A stretch of 64,000 bases of DNA from Stenotrophomonas maltophilia (GTDB lineage Bacteria; Pseudomonadota; Gammaproteobacteria; Xanthomonadales; Xanthomonadaceae), in assembly GCF_003205835.1 (NCBI RefSeq), contig NZ_CP029773.1:1520501-1584500 (forward strand), written 5' to 3'. The notes beneath the pieces were generated by a model that saw only the letters and a list, made by a program, of their open reading frames with translations, was not told where the DNA came from and made no database searches. A program made the translations under genes and the position numbers. Below are positions 1-8,126 of the stretch, one piece after another. The stretch's first letter is position 1. Each line of letters opens with the position of its first letter.

Positions 1-328
1 GCTCGAAACAGGCGCCGTAGAAGGCCATCCAGCGCAGGTAGGGGCCGCGCAGGGCGTCGCCGATCGGCGGGGCCAGCCCGGCTTCCGGGTACAAGTCGGC
101 CAGGTACAGGTAGATCGCCACCTGTTCGGTCACCAGTGCGCCGTTGTGGACGATGGCCGGCACCTTGCCCATCGGGTTGATGGCCAGGTAGGCCGGGGCC
201 AGGTTGGCGCCGGCCTTCAGGTCCAGCACCTGCATGTGGTAGTCAGCACCCAGCGCTTCGAGCAGGGCCACGGCGCCGCTCGAGCGCGAACGGGCGGCGT
301 GGTACAGGGTGATCTGGCGTGAGGTCAT
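1..328 (-). CDS. Glutathione S-transferase, C-terminal part outside the window
   Basis: Cytosolic glutathione S-transferase, expected to conjugate glutathione to electrophiles. About 109 N-terminal residues are visible; the 3' end lies beyond position 1. The translation starts MTSRQITLYHAARSRSSGA, a thioredoxin-like N-terminal GST domain. It carries the family features NPMGKVPAI (the cis-proline loop) and a following TEQVAIYLYLADLYPE segment, which binds the glutathione gamma-glutamyl group in this family. The start at 328 is the first ATG of the domain. The gene diverges from the WYL regulator at 409, about 80 bp away, which suggests but does not prove control by that neighbour. The substrate cannot be inferred. 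Confidence 0.88.
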   Translation of the reverse strand, partial: MTSRQITLYHAARSRSSGAVALLEALGADYHMQVLDLKAGANLAPAYLAINPMGKVPAIVHNGALVTEQVAIYLYLADLYPEAGLAPPIGDALRGPYLRWMAFYGACFE

Positions 329-408
329 GGCATTGCTCCTTGCGGTGGGTGGTGAACTGGCGCCCATCCTGGGGCACTATTGCGGACGACTTCTGTCCTC
401 GATCCTTC

Positions 409-1377
409 ATGCGCCATACCGCCCATCGACTACTGCGTCTGATTGCCCTGCTGCAGGCCCGTCGGCAGTGGTCGGGGGCCGAACTGGCCGACCGCATGGG
501 CGTGGACCGGCGCAGCATCCGCCGTGACATCGAGCGGCTGCGTGAGCTGGGTTACCCCGTGCAGGCCTCGGCCGGGGTTGGCGGTGGCTACCAGCTCGGC
601 GCCGGCGCACCGGTGCTGCCGATGCTGCTTGACGAGGAGGAGGCGACCACCCTGGCCATCGCCCTGCGCGCCGCCTCGGCCACTGTCGCCGGCATCGACG
701 ACACCGCGCGAGGCCTGCTGTCCAAGCTCGACCCGCTGGTGCCGACCCGTCGCCGCCAGCAGGCCGGCGAGGTGCACGCCGCTACCGCCACCCTGTCCGA
801 GCTGCCGGCCACCGATGCGCGCCTGCTCGGACGGCTGGCCCAGCATTGCCGGCAGGCTTCGCGCTTGGCTTTCGAGTACCGCAGCGCGCAGGACGCGGTC
901 ACCCAGCGCGAGGTCGAGGCCCAGCACCTGGTCAACTACGGCCGGCGCTGGTACCTGCTGGCCTGGGATCTGGGACGCCAGGACTGGCGTACCCTGCGCG
1001 TGGACCGGATGGGAACGGTGCGGGAATGTGCCGAGCCGGGCATGCACCGGCGCACCCCGGCGCCACCGGACGTGATGGTGCGGCAGGCGGTCAGCCAGGC
1101 CCCGTTCGCGCTGCAGGCGATCCTCCGCCTGGCCGGCAGCTACGCGGAGCTGGAAGGACGCATCCCGCCCTGGTGCGGCGTGCTGGAAGCCGATGGCGCG
1201 GACCATTGCCTGCTGCGGATGGGGGCCGAAAGCCGCGGCATGATGCTGGCGCAGATCCTGAGCCTGGACCGGCTGCCGGTGGCGCTGTGGACCACGCCGC
1301 CCGGCCTGCGTGACGAACTGGCCCAACGCCTGGCAGGGTTGGGCCAGCTGCTGGCTGTGCCGCCGGTCACAGCCTGA
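409..1377 (+). CDS. YafY-type transcriptional regulator with HTH and WYL domains
   Basis: Predicted DNA-binding regulator of 322 residues. The N-terminal helix-turn-helix (about residues 5-60) contains the segment GVDRRSIRRDIERLRELGY, typical of HTH_11 regulators. A WYL domain follows at about 140-210 with GRRWYLLAWDLGRQDWRTLR, a ligand- or nucleic-acid-sensing module in this family. The start MRHTAHRLLRLI at 409 is preferred over an upstream in-frame ATG at 319, because the extra 30 residues would overlap the divergent GST start and look random. The gene shares a promoter region with the GST gene, so GST is a plausible target; this is inference. The effector is unknown. Confidence 0.87.
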   Translation: MRHTAHRLLRLIALLQARRQWSGAELADRMGVDRRSIRRDIERLRELGYPVQASAGVGGGYQLGAGAPVLPMLLDEEEATTLAIALRAASATVAGIDDTARGLLSKLDPLVPTRRRQQAGEVHAATATLSELPATDARLLGRLAQHCRQASRLAFEYRSAQDAVTQREVEAQHLVNYGRRWYLLAWDLGRQDWRTLRVDRMGTVRECAEPGMHRRTPAPPDVMVRQAVSQAPFALQAILRLAGSYAELEGRIPPWCGVLEADGADHCLLRMGAESRGMMLAQILSLDRLPVALWTTPPGLRDELAQRLAGLGQLLAVPPVTA

Positions 1378-1423
1378 GCCGCATCGCTTGGCAAGTTCCG
1401 GCGAAGCTGGGACACTCGCCGCC

Positions 1424-2344
1424 ATGAAGGGGATACTGGGGACAACGGCGATCATCATCGCTGCGCTGGCCGCTGCGCCGGCCAGCGCCGGAACCCTGTA
1501 CAAGTGCCAGGGCCCTGACGGCGTCACCAGTTATGTGAGCAAGCGGGTGGCCGGTGCGCGCTGCAGCACCATCAGCTACAGCCGTGACACCCGTCCGGCG
1601 CCGCGCCCGGTAGTGGCCGCGCCCAGGCCGGCGCCGACCACGGTGGCCAGCATCGAACGCAATCCGGTGGCCGTTGCCGCCGGTGCCGCAGCGCCGGCAA
1701 CGGTCGCGCCTGCGTCCGTACCCGCATCCGTACCCGCGCAGCCGGTCGCGTCGCGCGCCGGTCGCATGGTCAGCGGCCAGGTCTATTCCTTCATGAAGGA
1801 CGGCGTGCGCCACTACACCAGTGCGCGCCCGACCCAGGTGGCCAACCTCGGTCCGGTACGGACCATCCGCTACAGTTTCATGGAGCGTTGCTACGCCTGC
1901 GGCGTCAATCCGCGCGTGGACTTCGGCACGGTGCGCCTGAACACCACGGCTTTCCAGGGCGAGATCAGCTCGGCCGCGCGCGAGTTCGGCGTGGAAGAGG
2001 CCGTGGTGCGCGCGATCATCCATGCCGAGTCGGCCTACAACCCGACCGCGCTCAGCCGCGCGGGTGCGCAGGGCCTGATGCAGCTGATGCCGCCAACCGC
2101 TGCCCGCTTCGGGGTCAGTGACTCCTACGACGCCGGGCAGAACATCCGTGGCGGCGTGCAGTATCTTGCATGGCTGCTGAAACGCTTCAATGGCGACCTG
2201 ACCCTGGCGGCGGCGGGCTACAACGCCGGCGAAGGTGCGGTCGATCGCCACGGCGGCGTGCCGCCCTACAGCGAGACGCAGTACTACGTGCGCCGGGTCG
2301 GGCAGCTGGCGGAGCGTTACCGCACCGCATTGACGCACCAGTAG
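1424..2344 (+). CDS. Secreted lytic transglycosylase with N-terminal DUF4124-like domain
   Basis: Peptidoglycan-cleaving enzyme of 306 residues. A signal peptide (MKGILGTTAIIIAALAAAPA) ends near residue 21. It is followed by a short DUF4124-like region (TLYKCQGPDGVTSYVS), then an Ala/Pro-rich linker at about 60-115. The C-terminal SLT domain (about 185-300) has the catalytic glutamate in HAESAYNPTALS, then GAQGLMQLMPPTAARFGV and AAGYNAGEGAV, the usual goose-lysozyme-like motifs. The start at 1424 is the ATG that begins the signal peptide; an upstream frame overlaps the previous gene and is not used. The stop codon TAG lies inside a GTAG-headed palindromic repeat. Confidence 0.9.
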   Translation: MKGILGTTAIIIAALAAAPASAGTLYKCQGPDGVTSYVSKRVAGARCSTISYSRDTRPAPRPVVAAPRPAPTTVASIERNPVAVAAGAAAPATVAPASVPASVPAQPVASRAGRMVSGQVYSFMKDGVRHYTSARPTQVANLGPVRTIRYSFMERCYACGVNPRVDFGTVRLNTTAFQGEISSAAREFGVEEAVVRAIIHAESAYNPTALSRAGAQGLMQLMPPTAARFGVSDSYDAGQNIRGGVQYLAWLLKRFNGDLTLAAAGYNAGEGAVDRHGGVPPYSETQYYVRRVGQLAERYRTALTHQ

Positions 2345-2392
2345 TGCCGGCCGCTGGGCAATGGCCGGTACCGACCGGCCGCTGGCCGGCAA
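2341..2392. repeat. SMAG-like GTAG palindromic repeat overlapping a stop codon
   Basis: The sequence starts GTAGTGCCGGCCGCTGG and continues through a second, partly matching GCCGGCC palindrome ending GCTGGCCGGCA. It has the form of the intergenic GTAG-headed palindromes (SMAG) described in Stenotrophomonas maltophilia. The TAG of the GTAG head is the stop codon of the lytic transglycosylase gene. It may act as a 3' hairpin for that transcript. Confidence 0.7.
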
Positions 2393-2419
2393 CCCCGCAA
2401 TCAATGTTGTTGCAATGCG

Positions 2420-2449
2420 TTGTGTGGCGCGCGACGGTTCAGCTACACT
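2420..2449 (+). promoter_or_regulatory. Candidate promoter of the bc1 operon
   Basis: TTGTGT (2420-2425) and TACACT (2444-2449) are separated by 18 bp, about 80 bp upstream of petA. The match to a sigma-70 promoter is moderate. No other obvious promoter lies in this gap, and the three pet genes overlap, so one promoter here would serve the operon. Confidence 0.45.
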
Positions 2450-2530
2450 CGACCGTGATTCAATGCGGCTCTGGCCCCCACCGGATCCGCTGGCAGCCTT
2501 AAAGCTACCTAATCAATATCGGAGTGCCGG

Positions 2531-3151
2531 ATGGCCAACGATGGGGTACACGATCCAGTCAACACCGGACGTCGGCGTTTTCTTTCTGCCACCACAGCCG
2601 TGGTGGGCGCCGTCGGCGTCGGATTCACCGCAGTTCCTTTCATCAAATCCTGGAATCCCAGTGCCCGCGCCAAGCTTGCCGGCGCACCGGTGGTGGCCGA
2701 CATCAGCGCCCTGCAGGAAGGCCAACGCCTGATCGTGGAATGGCGTGGCCAGCCGATCTGGATCGTCAAACGGTCCAAGGCGATCCTCGATGCGCTGCAC
2801 GGGCTGGACGGCCGTCTCAAGGACCCCGAGTCCGGCGAGAAGGACCAGCAGCCGGAGTACGTGCTGAAGCAGAACCCCGAGCTGCGCTCGATCAAGCCGG
2901 AGATCTCCGTGCTGGTCGGGCTGTGCACGCACCTGGGCTGCTCGCCGGAAATGGTCGCCGAGATCCGGCCCGAGCCCTACGATCCGCAGTGGAAGGGCGG
3001 TTACTTCTGCCCGTGCCACAAGTCGCGTTTCGACATGTCCGGCCGCGTCTTCAAGGACGTGCCGGCGCCGATCAACCTGAAGGTGCCCGCGCACCACTAC
3101 CAGGACGACAACACCATCATCATCGGTGTTGATCCGCAGGGGGCTGCCTGA
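2531..3151 (+). CDS. petA: Ubiquinol-cytochrome c reductase iron-sulfur (Rieske) subunit
   Basis: Rieske 2Fe-2S subunit of the cytochrome bc1 complex, 206 residues. It passes electrons from ubiquinol to cytochrome c1 on the periplasmic side of the inner membrane. A Tat-type signal anchor is visible (TGRRRFLSATTAVVGAVGVG). The two cluster-binding boxes are CTHLGC at about residue 132 and CPCHKSRFD at about 156. Box 2 has Lys where Gly is common (CPCHGS), but all Cys and His ligands are present. The length is normal for proteobacterial PetA. The stop overlaps the next start by one base (TGATG), so it is translationally coupled with cytochrome b. Confidence 0.97.
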   Translation: MANDGVHDPVNTGRRRFLSATTAVVGAVGVGFTAVPFIKSWNPSARAKLAGAPVVADISALQEGQRLIVEWRGQPIWIVKRSKAILDALHGLDGRLKDPESGEKDQQPEYVLKQNPELRSIKPEISVLVGLCTHLGCSPEMVAEIRPEPYDPQWKGGYFCPCHKSRFDMSGRVFKDVPAPINLKVPAHHYQDDNTIIIGVDPQGAA

Positions 3152-4410
3152 TGGCCAATATCCTCAGCCGTACCGCCAGCGGCGTCGCCGACTGGGTCAA
3201 TGCCCGCGCGCCGGGCCTGATGCCGGTCTACCGCAAGCACGTCACCGAGTATTACGCGCCGAAGAACTTCAACATCTGGTACTACTTCGGTTCGCTGGCG
3301 CTGCTGGTGCTGGTCAACCAGATCGTCACCGGCATCTTCCTGACGATGCACTACAAGACCAACGCCGCCGAGGCGTTCGGCTCCATCGAATACATCATGC
3401 GTGATGTGGAGTGGGGCTGGCTGATCCGCTACATGCATTCGACGGGCGCCTCGCTGTTCTTCATCGTGGTCTACCTGCACATGTTCCGCGGCCTGCTGTA
3501 CGGCAGTTACCAGAAGCCGCGCGAGCTGGTGTGGATCCTCGGCATGCTGATCTACCTGGTGCTGATGGCCGAAGCCTTCATGGGCTACGTGCTGCCATGG
3601 GGCCAGATGTCGTTCTGGGGCGCCAAGGTCATCATCTCGCTGTTCGGCGCGATACCGGTGATCGGCAACGGCCTGACCGAGTGGATCATGGGCGACTACC
3701 TGCCCAGTGACGCCACGCTCAACCGCTTCTTCGCGCTGCATGTCATCGCTTTGCCGCTGGTGCTGTTGCTGCTGGTGGTGCTGCACCTGGGCGCGCTGCA
3801 CGAAGTGGGGTCGAACAACCCGGACGGCGTGGAGATCAAGAAGGGGCCGAAGGGCAACCGCTGGTCGCCGAACGCGCCGGCCGACGGCATTCCGTTCCAC
3901 CCGTACTACACGCTCAAGGATGGCGTCGGCGCCGGCTTCCTGCTGATCATCGCCGCCTTCATCATCTTCTTCGCGCCCGGTTTCGGCGGCCTGTTCCTGG
4001 AGCACGACAACTTCACCGAGGCCAACCGCCTGGTGACCCCGGAGCACATCAAGCCGGTCTGGTACTACACGCCGTACTACGCGATGTTGCGCGTGGTACC
4101 GAACAAGCTGGGCGGCGTGCTGGTGATGTTCTCGGCCATCGCGATCCTGTTCCTGGTGCCATGGCTGGACAAGGCGCGGGTGAAGTCGGTGCGTTACCGC
4201 GGCTGGATCTCGAAGGTGATGCTGGGTGTACTGGCGGTGTGCTTCGTCTGGCTGGGCGTGATCGGCTCCGGCCCGGGTACCGACGTGCACGAGACCTACA
4301 TCGGGCGGGTGCTGACCTTCCTGTACTTCGCGTTCTTCATCACCATGCCGCTATGGACAAGGTTGGACAAGACCAAGCCGGTACCGGAGAGGGTGACCAC
4401 GCATGACTGA
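3151..4410 (+). CDS. petB: Cytochrome b subunit of the bc1 complex
   Basis: Membrane-embedded cytochrome b, 419 residues, carrying the two b hemes and the quinol and quinone sites of complex III. Eight or more hydrophobic segments are visible. Heme-ligand histidines lie in MHSTGASLFFIVVYLHMFRG (about residues 96-115) and HVIALPLVLLLLVVLHLGAL (about 197-216), spaced as in the family. The Qo-site motif appears as PVWYYTPYYAML (about 300-311; PEWY in most relatives, here PVWY). It starts one base inside the petA stop and overlaps the cytochrome c1 start by 8 bp, confirming a tight three-gene operon. Confidence 0.97.
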   Translation: MANILSRTASGVADWVNARAPGLMPVYRKHVTEYYAPKNFNIWYYFGSLALLVLVNQIVTGIFLTMHYKTNAAEAFGSIEYIMRDVEWGWLIRYMHSTGASLFFIVVYLHMFRGLLYGSYQKPRELVWILGMLIYLVLMAEAFMGYVLPWGQMSFWGAKVIISLFGAIPVIGNGLTEWIMGDYLPSDATLNRFFALHVIALPLVLLLLVVLHLGALHEVGSNNPDGVEIKKGPKGNRWSPNAPADGIPFHPYYTLKDGVGAGFLLIIAAFIIFFAPGFGGLFLEHDNFTEANRLVTPEHIKPVWYYTPYYAMLRVVPNKLGGVLVMFSAIAILFLVPWLDKARVKSVRYRGWISKVMLGVLAVCFVWLGVIGSGPGTDVHETYIGRVLTFLYFAFFITMPLWTRLDKTKPVPERVTTHD

Positions 4411-5152
4411 GCGCTGGATGGTCCGACTGGCCCTGGCGGCCACCTTGATGCTGGGCAGTTTCCTGGCCTCCGCCGCCGAGGGCGGCGCCAAGCTGCTGCA
4501 GGCCGGCAACGACCTCGGTGACCGCGCCTCGCTGCAGCGCGGCGCACAGCTGTACATGAACTACTGCTCCGGCTGCCATGCGCTGAAGTACCTGCGCTAT
4601 TCGCGGATGGCGCAGGACCTGGGGCTGACCGAAGAAGAGGTGATGAACAACCTCAACTTCACCGGCTCGGCGATCGGCGACCCGATCCCGGTGGCGATGC
4701 CCAAGGAGAACGCCGAGAAGTGGTTCGGCAAGATGCCGCCGGACCTCAGCCTGATTTCGCGCGTGCGTGGCAGTGACTGGGTCTACACCTATCTCAAGTC
4801 GTTCTACCTGGATACCAGCCGGCCGCTGGGCTGGAACAACGCGTTGTTCGCGAACGCCTCCATGCCCAACCCGCTGTGGGAAATGCAGGGCCTGCAGCAT
4901 GCCGTGCATGGCAAGCCCGAGGCCCCCGGCATGGACCCGCCGGTGACTGGCCTGCGCATCGAAACGCCCGGTTCGGTGGATGCCGGCCAGTACGACCAGG
5001 CCGTGCGGGACATCACCAACTTCCTCGAATACGCCGGCGAACCGGCCGCGCTCAAGCGCCAGCAGCTGGGCGTGTGGGTGATCCTGTTCCTGGCCCTGTT
5101 GACCTTCCTGCTGTACCTGCTGAAGAAGGAATACTGGAAGGACGTTCACTGA
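4403..5152 (+). CDS. petC: Cytochrome c1 subunit of the bc1 complex
   Basis: Cytochrome c1, 249 residues, accepts electrons from the Rieske protein and passes them to soluble or membrane cytochrome c in the periplasm. A signal peptide spans about residues 1-24 (MVRLALAATLMLGSFLASAA). The heme c attachment site is CSGCH (about 54-58) in YCSGCHALKYLRYSRM. The axial methionine probably lies in the NASMPNPLWEM region. A C-terminal transmembrane anchor (VWVILFLALLTFLLYLL) ends in Lys-rich residues on the cytoplasmic side. The gene overlaps the cytochrome b gene by 8 bp and is the last gene of the operon. Confidence 0.96.
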   Translation: MTERWMVRLALAATLMLGSFLASAAEGGAKLLQAGNDLGDRASLQRGAQLYMNYCSGCHALKYLRYSRMAQDLGLTEEEVMNNLNFTGSAIGDPIPVAMPKENAEKWFGKMPPDLSLISRVRGSDWVYTYLKSFYLDTSRPLGWNNALFANASMPNPLWEMQGLQHAVHGKPEAPGMDPPVTGLRIETPGSVDAGQYDQAVRDITNFLEYAGEPAALKRQQLGVWVILFLALLTFLLYLLKKEYWKDVH

Positions 5153-5160
5153 TTCTGCCG

Positions 5161-5200
5161 CCGACCATCGCATGGGCCTATTGGCTTTTGTGATGGTCGG
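5161..5200 (+). terminator. Hairpin between petC and sspA
   Basis: CCGACCATC (5161-5169) pairs perfectly with GATGGTCGG (5192-5200), 9 bp with a 22-base loop, just after the petC stop. No T-run follows, so it may be a processing or attenuation hairpin rather than a classical terminator. Confidence 0.4.
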
Positions 5201-5286
5201 TTGCACACTCGGGGAGGAGTCGACCGCTGGCACGGTGCCGGCGGCGCCGATGCGGCAGGCGGTCTCCTGTCGTGGGAGAGCCTTTG

Positions 5287-5922
5287 ATGGCGGCGAGCGT
5301 ACGCATGCGCAATACACTGACGCTGTTTTCCTCGAACGACGATGTGCTGTGCCACCGTGTACGTCTGGTGCTGGCGGCGAAAGGGGTCACGTTCGACTTC
5401 GTTCCGGTCGATCCGCAGAACCCGCCTGAAGACCTGATCGATCTCAATCCGTACCACTCGGTGCCGACCCTGGTCGAGCGCGAGCTGGTGCTGTACGCGG
5501 CGTCGGTGGTCAGCGAATACCTGGACGAGCGCTATCCGCATCCGCCACTGATGCCGGTCGATCCGCTGTCGCGTGCACGGATCCGCCTGGCCATGCTGCG
5601 CATCGAGCACGACTGGGTACCGCAGGTGCAGGCCATCCAGCTGGGCAACAAGACCCAGGCCGAGGCCGGCCGCAAGCGCCTGAAGGAGCTGCTGACCGCC
5701 TCGCTGCCGCTGTTCAAGGCCAGCAAGTTCTTCCTCAACCCGGAAATGAGCCTGGCCGACTGCGCGATGGCGCCGATCATCTGGCGCCTGCAGTCGCTGG
5801 ACGTGCCGCTGCCGAAGGACGGCAAGGCGATCGAGGACTACGGCAACCGCATCTTCCGCCATCCCGGTTTCGTCCGCAGCCTGACCGATCAGGAAAAGAA
5901 ACTGCGCGATCTGCCGGTCTGA
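5287..5922 (+). CDS. sspA: Stringent starvation protein A
   Basis: SspA, 211 residues, a GST-fold protein that binds RNA polymerase and affects transcription under starvation or acid stress in related bacteria. The N-terminal thioredoxin-like part (FSSNDDVLCHRVRLVLAAKG) and the NPYHSVPTLVERELVLYAA motif match SspA rather than catalytic GSTs. A C-terminal helical GST domain follows. The start at 5287 is chosen because GGGAG lies about 8-12 bases upstream; an in-frame ATG at 5272 lacks such a site. It sits directly upstream of sspB, the usual partner order, though about 85 bp separate the two. Confidence 0.95.
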   Translation: MAASVRMRNTLTLFSSNDDVLCHRVRLVLAAKGVTFDFVPVDPQNPPEDLIDLNPYHSVPTLVERELVLYAASVVSEYLDERYPHPPLMPVDPLSRARIRLAMLRIEHDWVPQVQAIQLGNKTQAEAGRKRLKELLTASLPLFKASKFFLNPEMSLADCAMAPIIWRLQSLDVPLPKDGKAIEDYGNRIFRHPGFVRSLTDQEKKLRDLPV

Positions 5923-6006
5923 TCCGGCCCCGCATTACCCGTCTGCACGCCGACCGGCGTGCAGGCGATCCGCCCCGGCGGGGCGCCGGGCGCGTACACT
6001 TCACGC

Positions 6007-6459
6007 ATGACCGAAGACTTCTTCCACATGACCAGCCACCGCCCGTACCTGCTGCGGGCGCTGGTGGAATGGATCAACGACAACCAGCTGACCCCGCACA
6101 TCCTGGTCGACGCCGGCGTCCCCGGCGTGCAGGTCCCGCCTTCGGCGGTCAAGGATGGCCGGGTTGTGCTCAACATCGCCGAACGTGCTGTCGTACGGTT
6201 GATGATCGACAACGAGATGGTGAGCTTCTCGGCACGCTTCTCCGGTACCAGCTACCCGGTGCAGGTGCCGATCAGCGCCGTGCTGGCCGTCTATGCCCGC
6301 GAGACCGGGCAGGGCATGGCGTTGCCGGACGACATTCCGGGCAGCGAAACCGCGCCGACCAGCGATGAGCTGCTGCATGACGAAGGCACGCCGCCGGACG
6401 ATACGCCGCCGGCCAGTCCGCCGCCGAAGGGCCGCCCGAACCTGCGCGTGGTCAAGTAA
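6007..6459 (+). CDS. sspB: ClpXP protease specificity-enhancing factor SspB
   Basis: SspB, 150 residues, an adaptor that delivers ssrA-tagged peptides from stalled ribosomes to ClpXP. The folded N-terminal domain (about residues 8-115) shows MTSHRPYLLRALVEWINDN, PHILVDA, NIAERAVVRL and FSARFSGTSYPVQVPISAVL, all typical of the family. An acidic, Pro-rich linker follows, and the basic hydrophobic tail GRPNLRVVK is the ClpX-binding motif. The start at 6007 gives a 7-residue lead before the domain; ATG at 6028 is an alternative. It follows sspA and ends at a strong terminator. Confidence 0.95.
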   Translation: MTEDFFHMTSHRPYLLRALVEWINDNQLTPHILVDAGVPGVQVPPSAVKDGRVVLNIAERAVVRLMIDNEMVSFSARFSGTSYPVQVPISAVLAVYARETGQGMALPDDIPGSETAPTSDELLHDEGTPPDDTPPASPPPKGRPNLRVVK

Positions 6460-6467
6460 TCCTTCCG

Positions 6468-6494
6468 ACGCCGCCCCGATGGGCGGCGTTTTTC
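6468..6494 (+). terminator. Rho-independent terminator after sspB
   Basis: ACGCCGCCC (6468-6476), a CGAT loop, and GGGCGGCGT (6481-6489) are followed by a T-run. The 9-bp GC-rich stem and T tract are classical. Confidence 0.9.
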
Positions 6495-6509
6495 CTTGCC
6501 CGTTTGGCG

Positions 6510-6535
6510 GCAGGTGCCGACCGTTGGTTGGCACA
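6510..6535. repeat. Short REP-like palindrome
   Basis: GGTGCCGACC, GTT, GGTTGGCACACC forms an imperfect inverted repeat between the convergent ends of sspB and the DUF3301 gene. It resembles degenerate members of the Stenotrophomonas intergenic repeat families. Confidence 0.45.
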
Positions 6536-6545
6536 CCCTTGAACC

Positions 6546-6896
6546 CTACACATCCTCGGCATCCTCCACATCCGGCCGGATCTGGCTGATCCGTGCCGCG
6601 CCGGGGCCGGTGAACGAGATCAGCTGGTCGCCGCGCAGCACCATGCGGCCCACGTGGCGATCGATGCCATCGTAGGAATACTCGAACTTGAACGTGCGCT
6701 CGAAACCGAGCCGTCCATCCTCGCCACGCGACAGCCGCAGGCCAGTGGCGTGCACGGCCTGGTCCAGCCACTGCACATCGGCGGCGCGGCAGGCATTGCG
6801 GCCCAGCTCGACCGCGCGCTCGGCGGCCGAACGTGCGGCGTTCCAGAAGAAGTAGATGATTCCGCCGGCAATCAGCAACAGCAGCAGGGTGGGCAT
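6546..6896 (-). CDS. DUF3301 family membrane-anchored protein
   Basis: Small protein of 116 residues that I place in the DUF3301 family; its function is unknown. It begins with one transmembrane segment (MPTLLLLLIAGGIIYFFW). Next comes a conserved WLDQAVHATGLRLSR segment, then an antiparallel-strand region FERTFKFEYSYDGIDRHVGR and MVLRGDQL, the pattern of this family. The start at 6896 begins the membrane segment directly; an upstream in-frame ATG at 6926 would add ten hydrophilic residues. It lies downstream of, and in the same direction as, the DUF2272 gene, with a 67-bp gap. Confidence 0.75.
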   Translation of the reverse strand: MPTLLLLLIAGGIIYFFWNAARSAAERAVELGRNACRAADVQWLDQAVHATGLRLSRGEDGRLGFERTFKFEYSYDGIDRHVGRMVLRGDQLISFTGPGAARISQIRPDVEDAEDV

Positions 6897-6963
6897 GGCG
6901 TCAGCCGTCAGGTGTCGATCCGGCAAAGATGGCGGCGAACGTGCGCTGGATCAAGCGCTGGAT

Positions 6964-7965
6964 TCACCGCCGCGGCTGCGGTTCGCTGGATACCGGCTGC
7001 GCGGGCACGATGACCGGTTGCGGTGCCGGGGCGGGCTGCATCGGCGTCGCAGTGGGCGAGGGCATCACCAAGGGGGCCGTTGCGGTCAACTGCAGCAGCG
7101 CCGCCCAGTCCTGGCGGTTGAAGCTGCATTCGTCCTCGCGGCCCGGCGTGCAGCTGGGGTCGATGCCGGTGCTGTTGCGTTCGCGCGCGGGTGGCAGCTT
7201 GATCAGCCCGGTGCGGTCCAGCGGCAGCAGCCGCATCGCCACGGTGTTCATCACATTGCCGCCGACCAGGTACAGGGTCTGGTCGCCGCCAAGATTGGCC
7301 GCTACCACCACTTCGCAATGTGATTTCCAGTGGCCCACCGAGCCATTGCCCAGTGCCTGCACCAGCCCGCTGTAGCTGAGCGTGGTGCTGCGGTCGCGCA
7401 GGAAGCACAGCAGGTCGCCGGGCGCGGGTTTGGCCGTGGCGGGGTCGACCAGCCGGTATGGCACGCCCGAGGGGCCGCCCTGGTACGCGGCACGGATGTA
7501 GTCGATGTGGCGCGGCGACGTGTTGAAGCCGGGAACGCCGGACTGCACCATCACCCAGGAAATGAACGCGGCCGACCACGGGTTGTCGATCAGGAAGGCG
7601 CGGCAGTCGCTGTCGGTATAGCGCGTGCCCAGCGGTGCCAGGCAACTGCTGGCGCCGGCGATGCTGCCCATCGCGTTGAGCGTGCCGCTGTTGCGCCAGT
7701 AGCCGGCCACGCGCTGCCAGGCGATCAGCCCGTTGTCGGCCAAGTGATCGCTTTCGGCTTCGGTGACGCTGAGACTGGCGGCGCGGCCATCGCGATCGAT
7801 GAAGGGGCGGAACCACAACCGGTGCTCGTTGCAGGCAGTATTGCGGATGGCCACCGCCAAGGGACTCAGGCCGAAGCGGGGCGGCACATCGCAGGCTTCA
7901 GCGGCTGCGGCGGACAGGGGGGCTGCCGCGAGCAGCAGGCAGGCAGGCAAGAGCATCCGGCGCAT
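6964..7965 (-). CDS. Secreted DUF2272 protein
   Basis: Exported protein of 333 residues with a signal peptide (MRRMLLPACLLLAAAPLSAA). The central part contains NPWSAAFISWVMVQSGV, HIDYIRAAY, APGDLLCFLRD and a His-containing HCEVVVAA segment. That arrangement recalls CHAP/NlpC-like amidase folds and fits the DUF2272 family as I remember it. Enzyme activity is not established. The C-terminus is a Pro/Ala/Thr-rich tail, probably a disordered linker. A GGAG site sits about 8 bases before the start. A cell-envelope role is inferred only from export and fold resemblance. Confidence 0.7.
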   Translation of the reverse strand: MRRMLLPACLLLAAAPLSAAAAEACDVPPRFGLSPLAVAIRNTACNEHRLWFRPFIDRDGRAASLSVTEAESDHLADNGLIAWQRVAGYWRNSGTLNAMGSIAGASSCLAPLGTRYTDSDCRAFLIDNPWSAAFISWVMVQSGVPGFNTSPRHIDYIRAAYQGGPSGVPYRLVDPATAKPAPGDLLCFLRDRSTTLSYSGLVQALGNGSVGHWKSHCEVVVAANLGGDQTLYLVGGNVMNTVAMRLLPLDRTGLIKLPPARERNSTGIDPSCTPGREDECSFNRQDWAALLQLTATAPLVMPSPTATPMQPAPAPQPVIVPAQPVSSEPQPRR

Positions 7966-8063
7966 GCGCGGCTCCTGTGGGGGATGCCGGCAGCGTCGCA
8001 GAGGACGGCGTGGCCGAGCCGTGAAGGCGAACGGATCCTGTAGAGCCGAGCCATGCTTGAGAT

Positions 8064-8106
8064 TGGGGTCAGATCCCTTTTCCGGAGGAAAAGGGATCTG
8101 ACCCCA
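8064..8106. repeat. Perfect 20-bp inverted repeat (GGGGTCAGATCCC family)
   Basis: TGGGGTCAGATCCCTTTTCC (8064-8083) is followed by a 3-base loop and its exact complement (8087-8106). It lies 20 bp beyond the 3' end of nadC. A degenerate copy of the same element lies just after pgsA at 45386-45424. In the nadC direction it could form a very stable 3' hairpin. Partial GTAGAGCC REP-like sequence precedes it at 8040. Confidence 0.85.
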
Positions 8107-8126
8107 GCCCCGAGGTCCCGCGCGCC

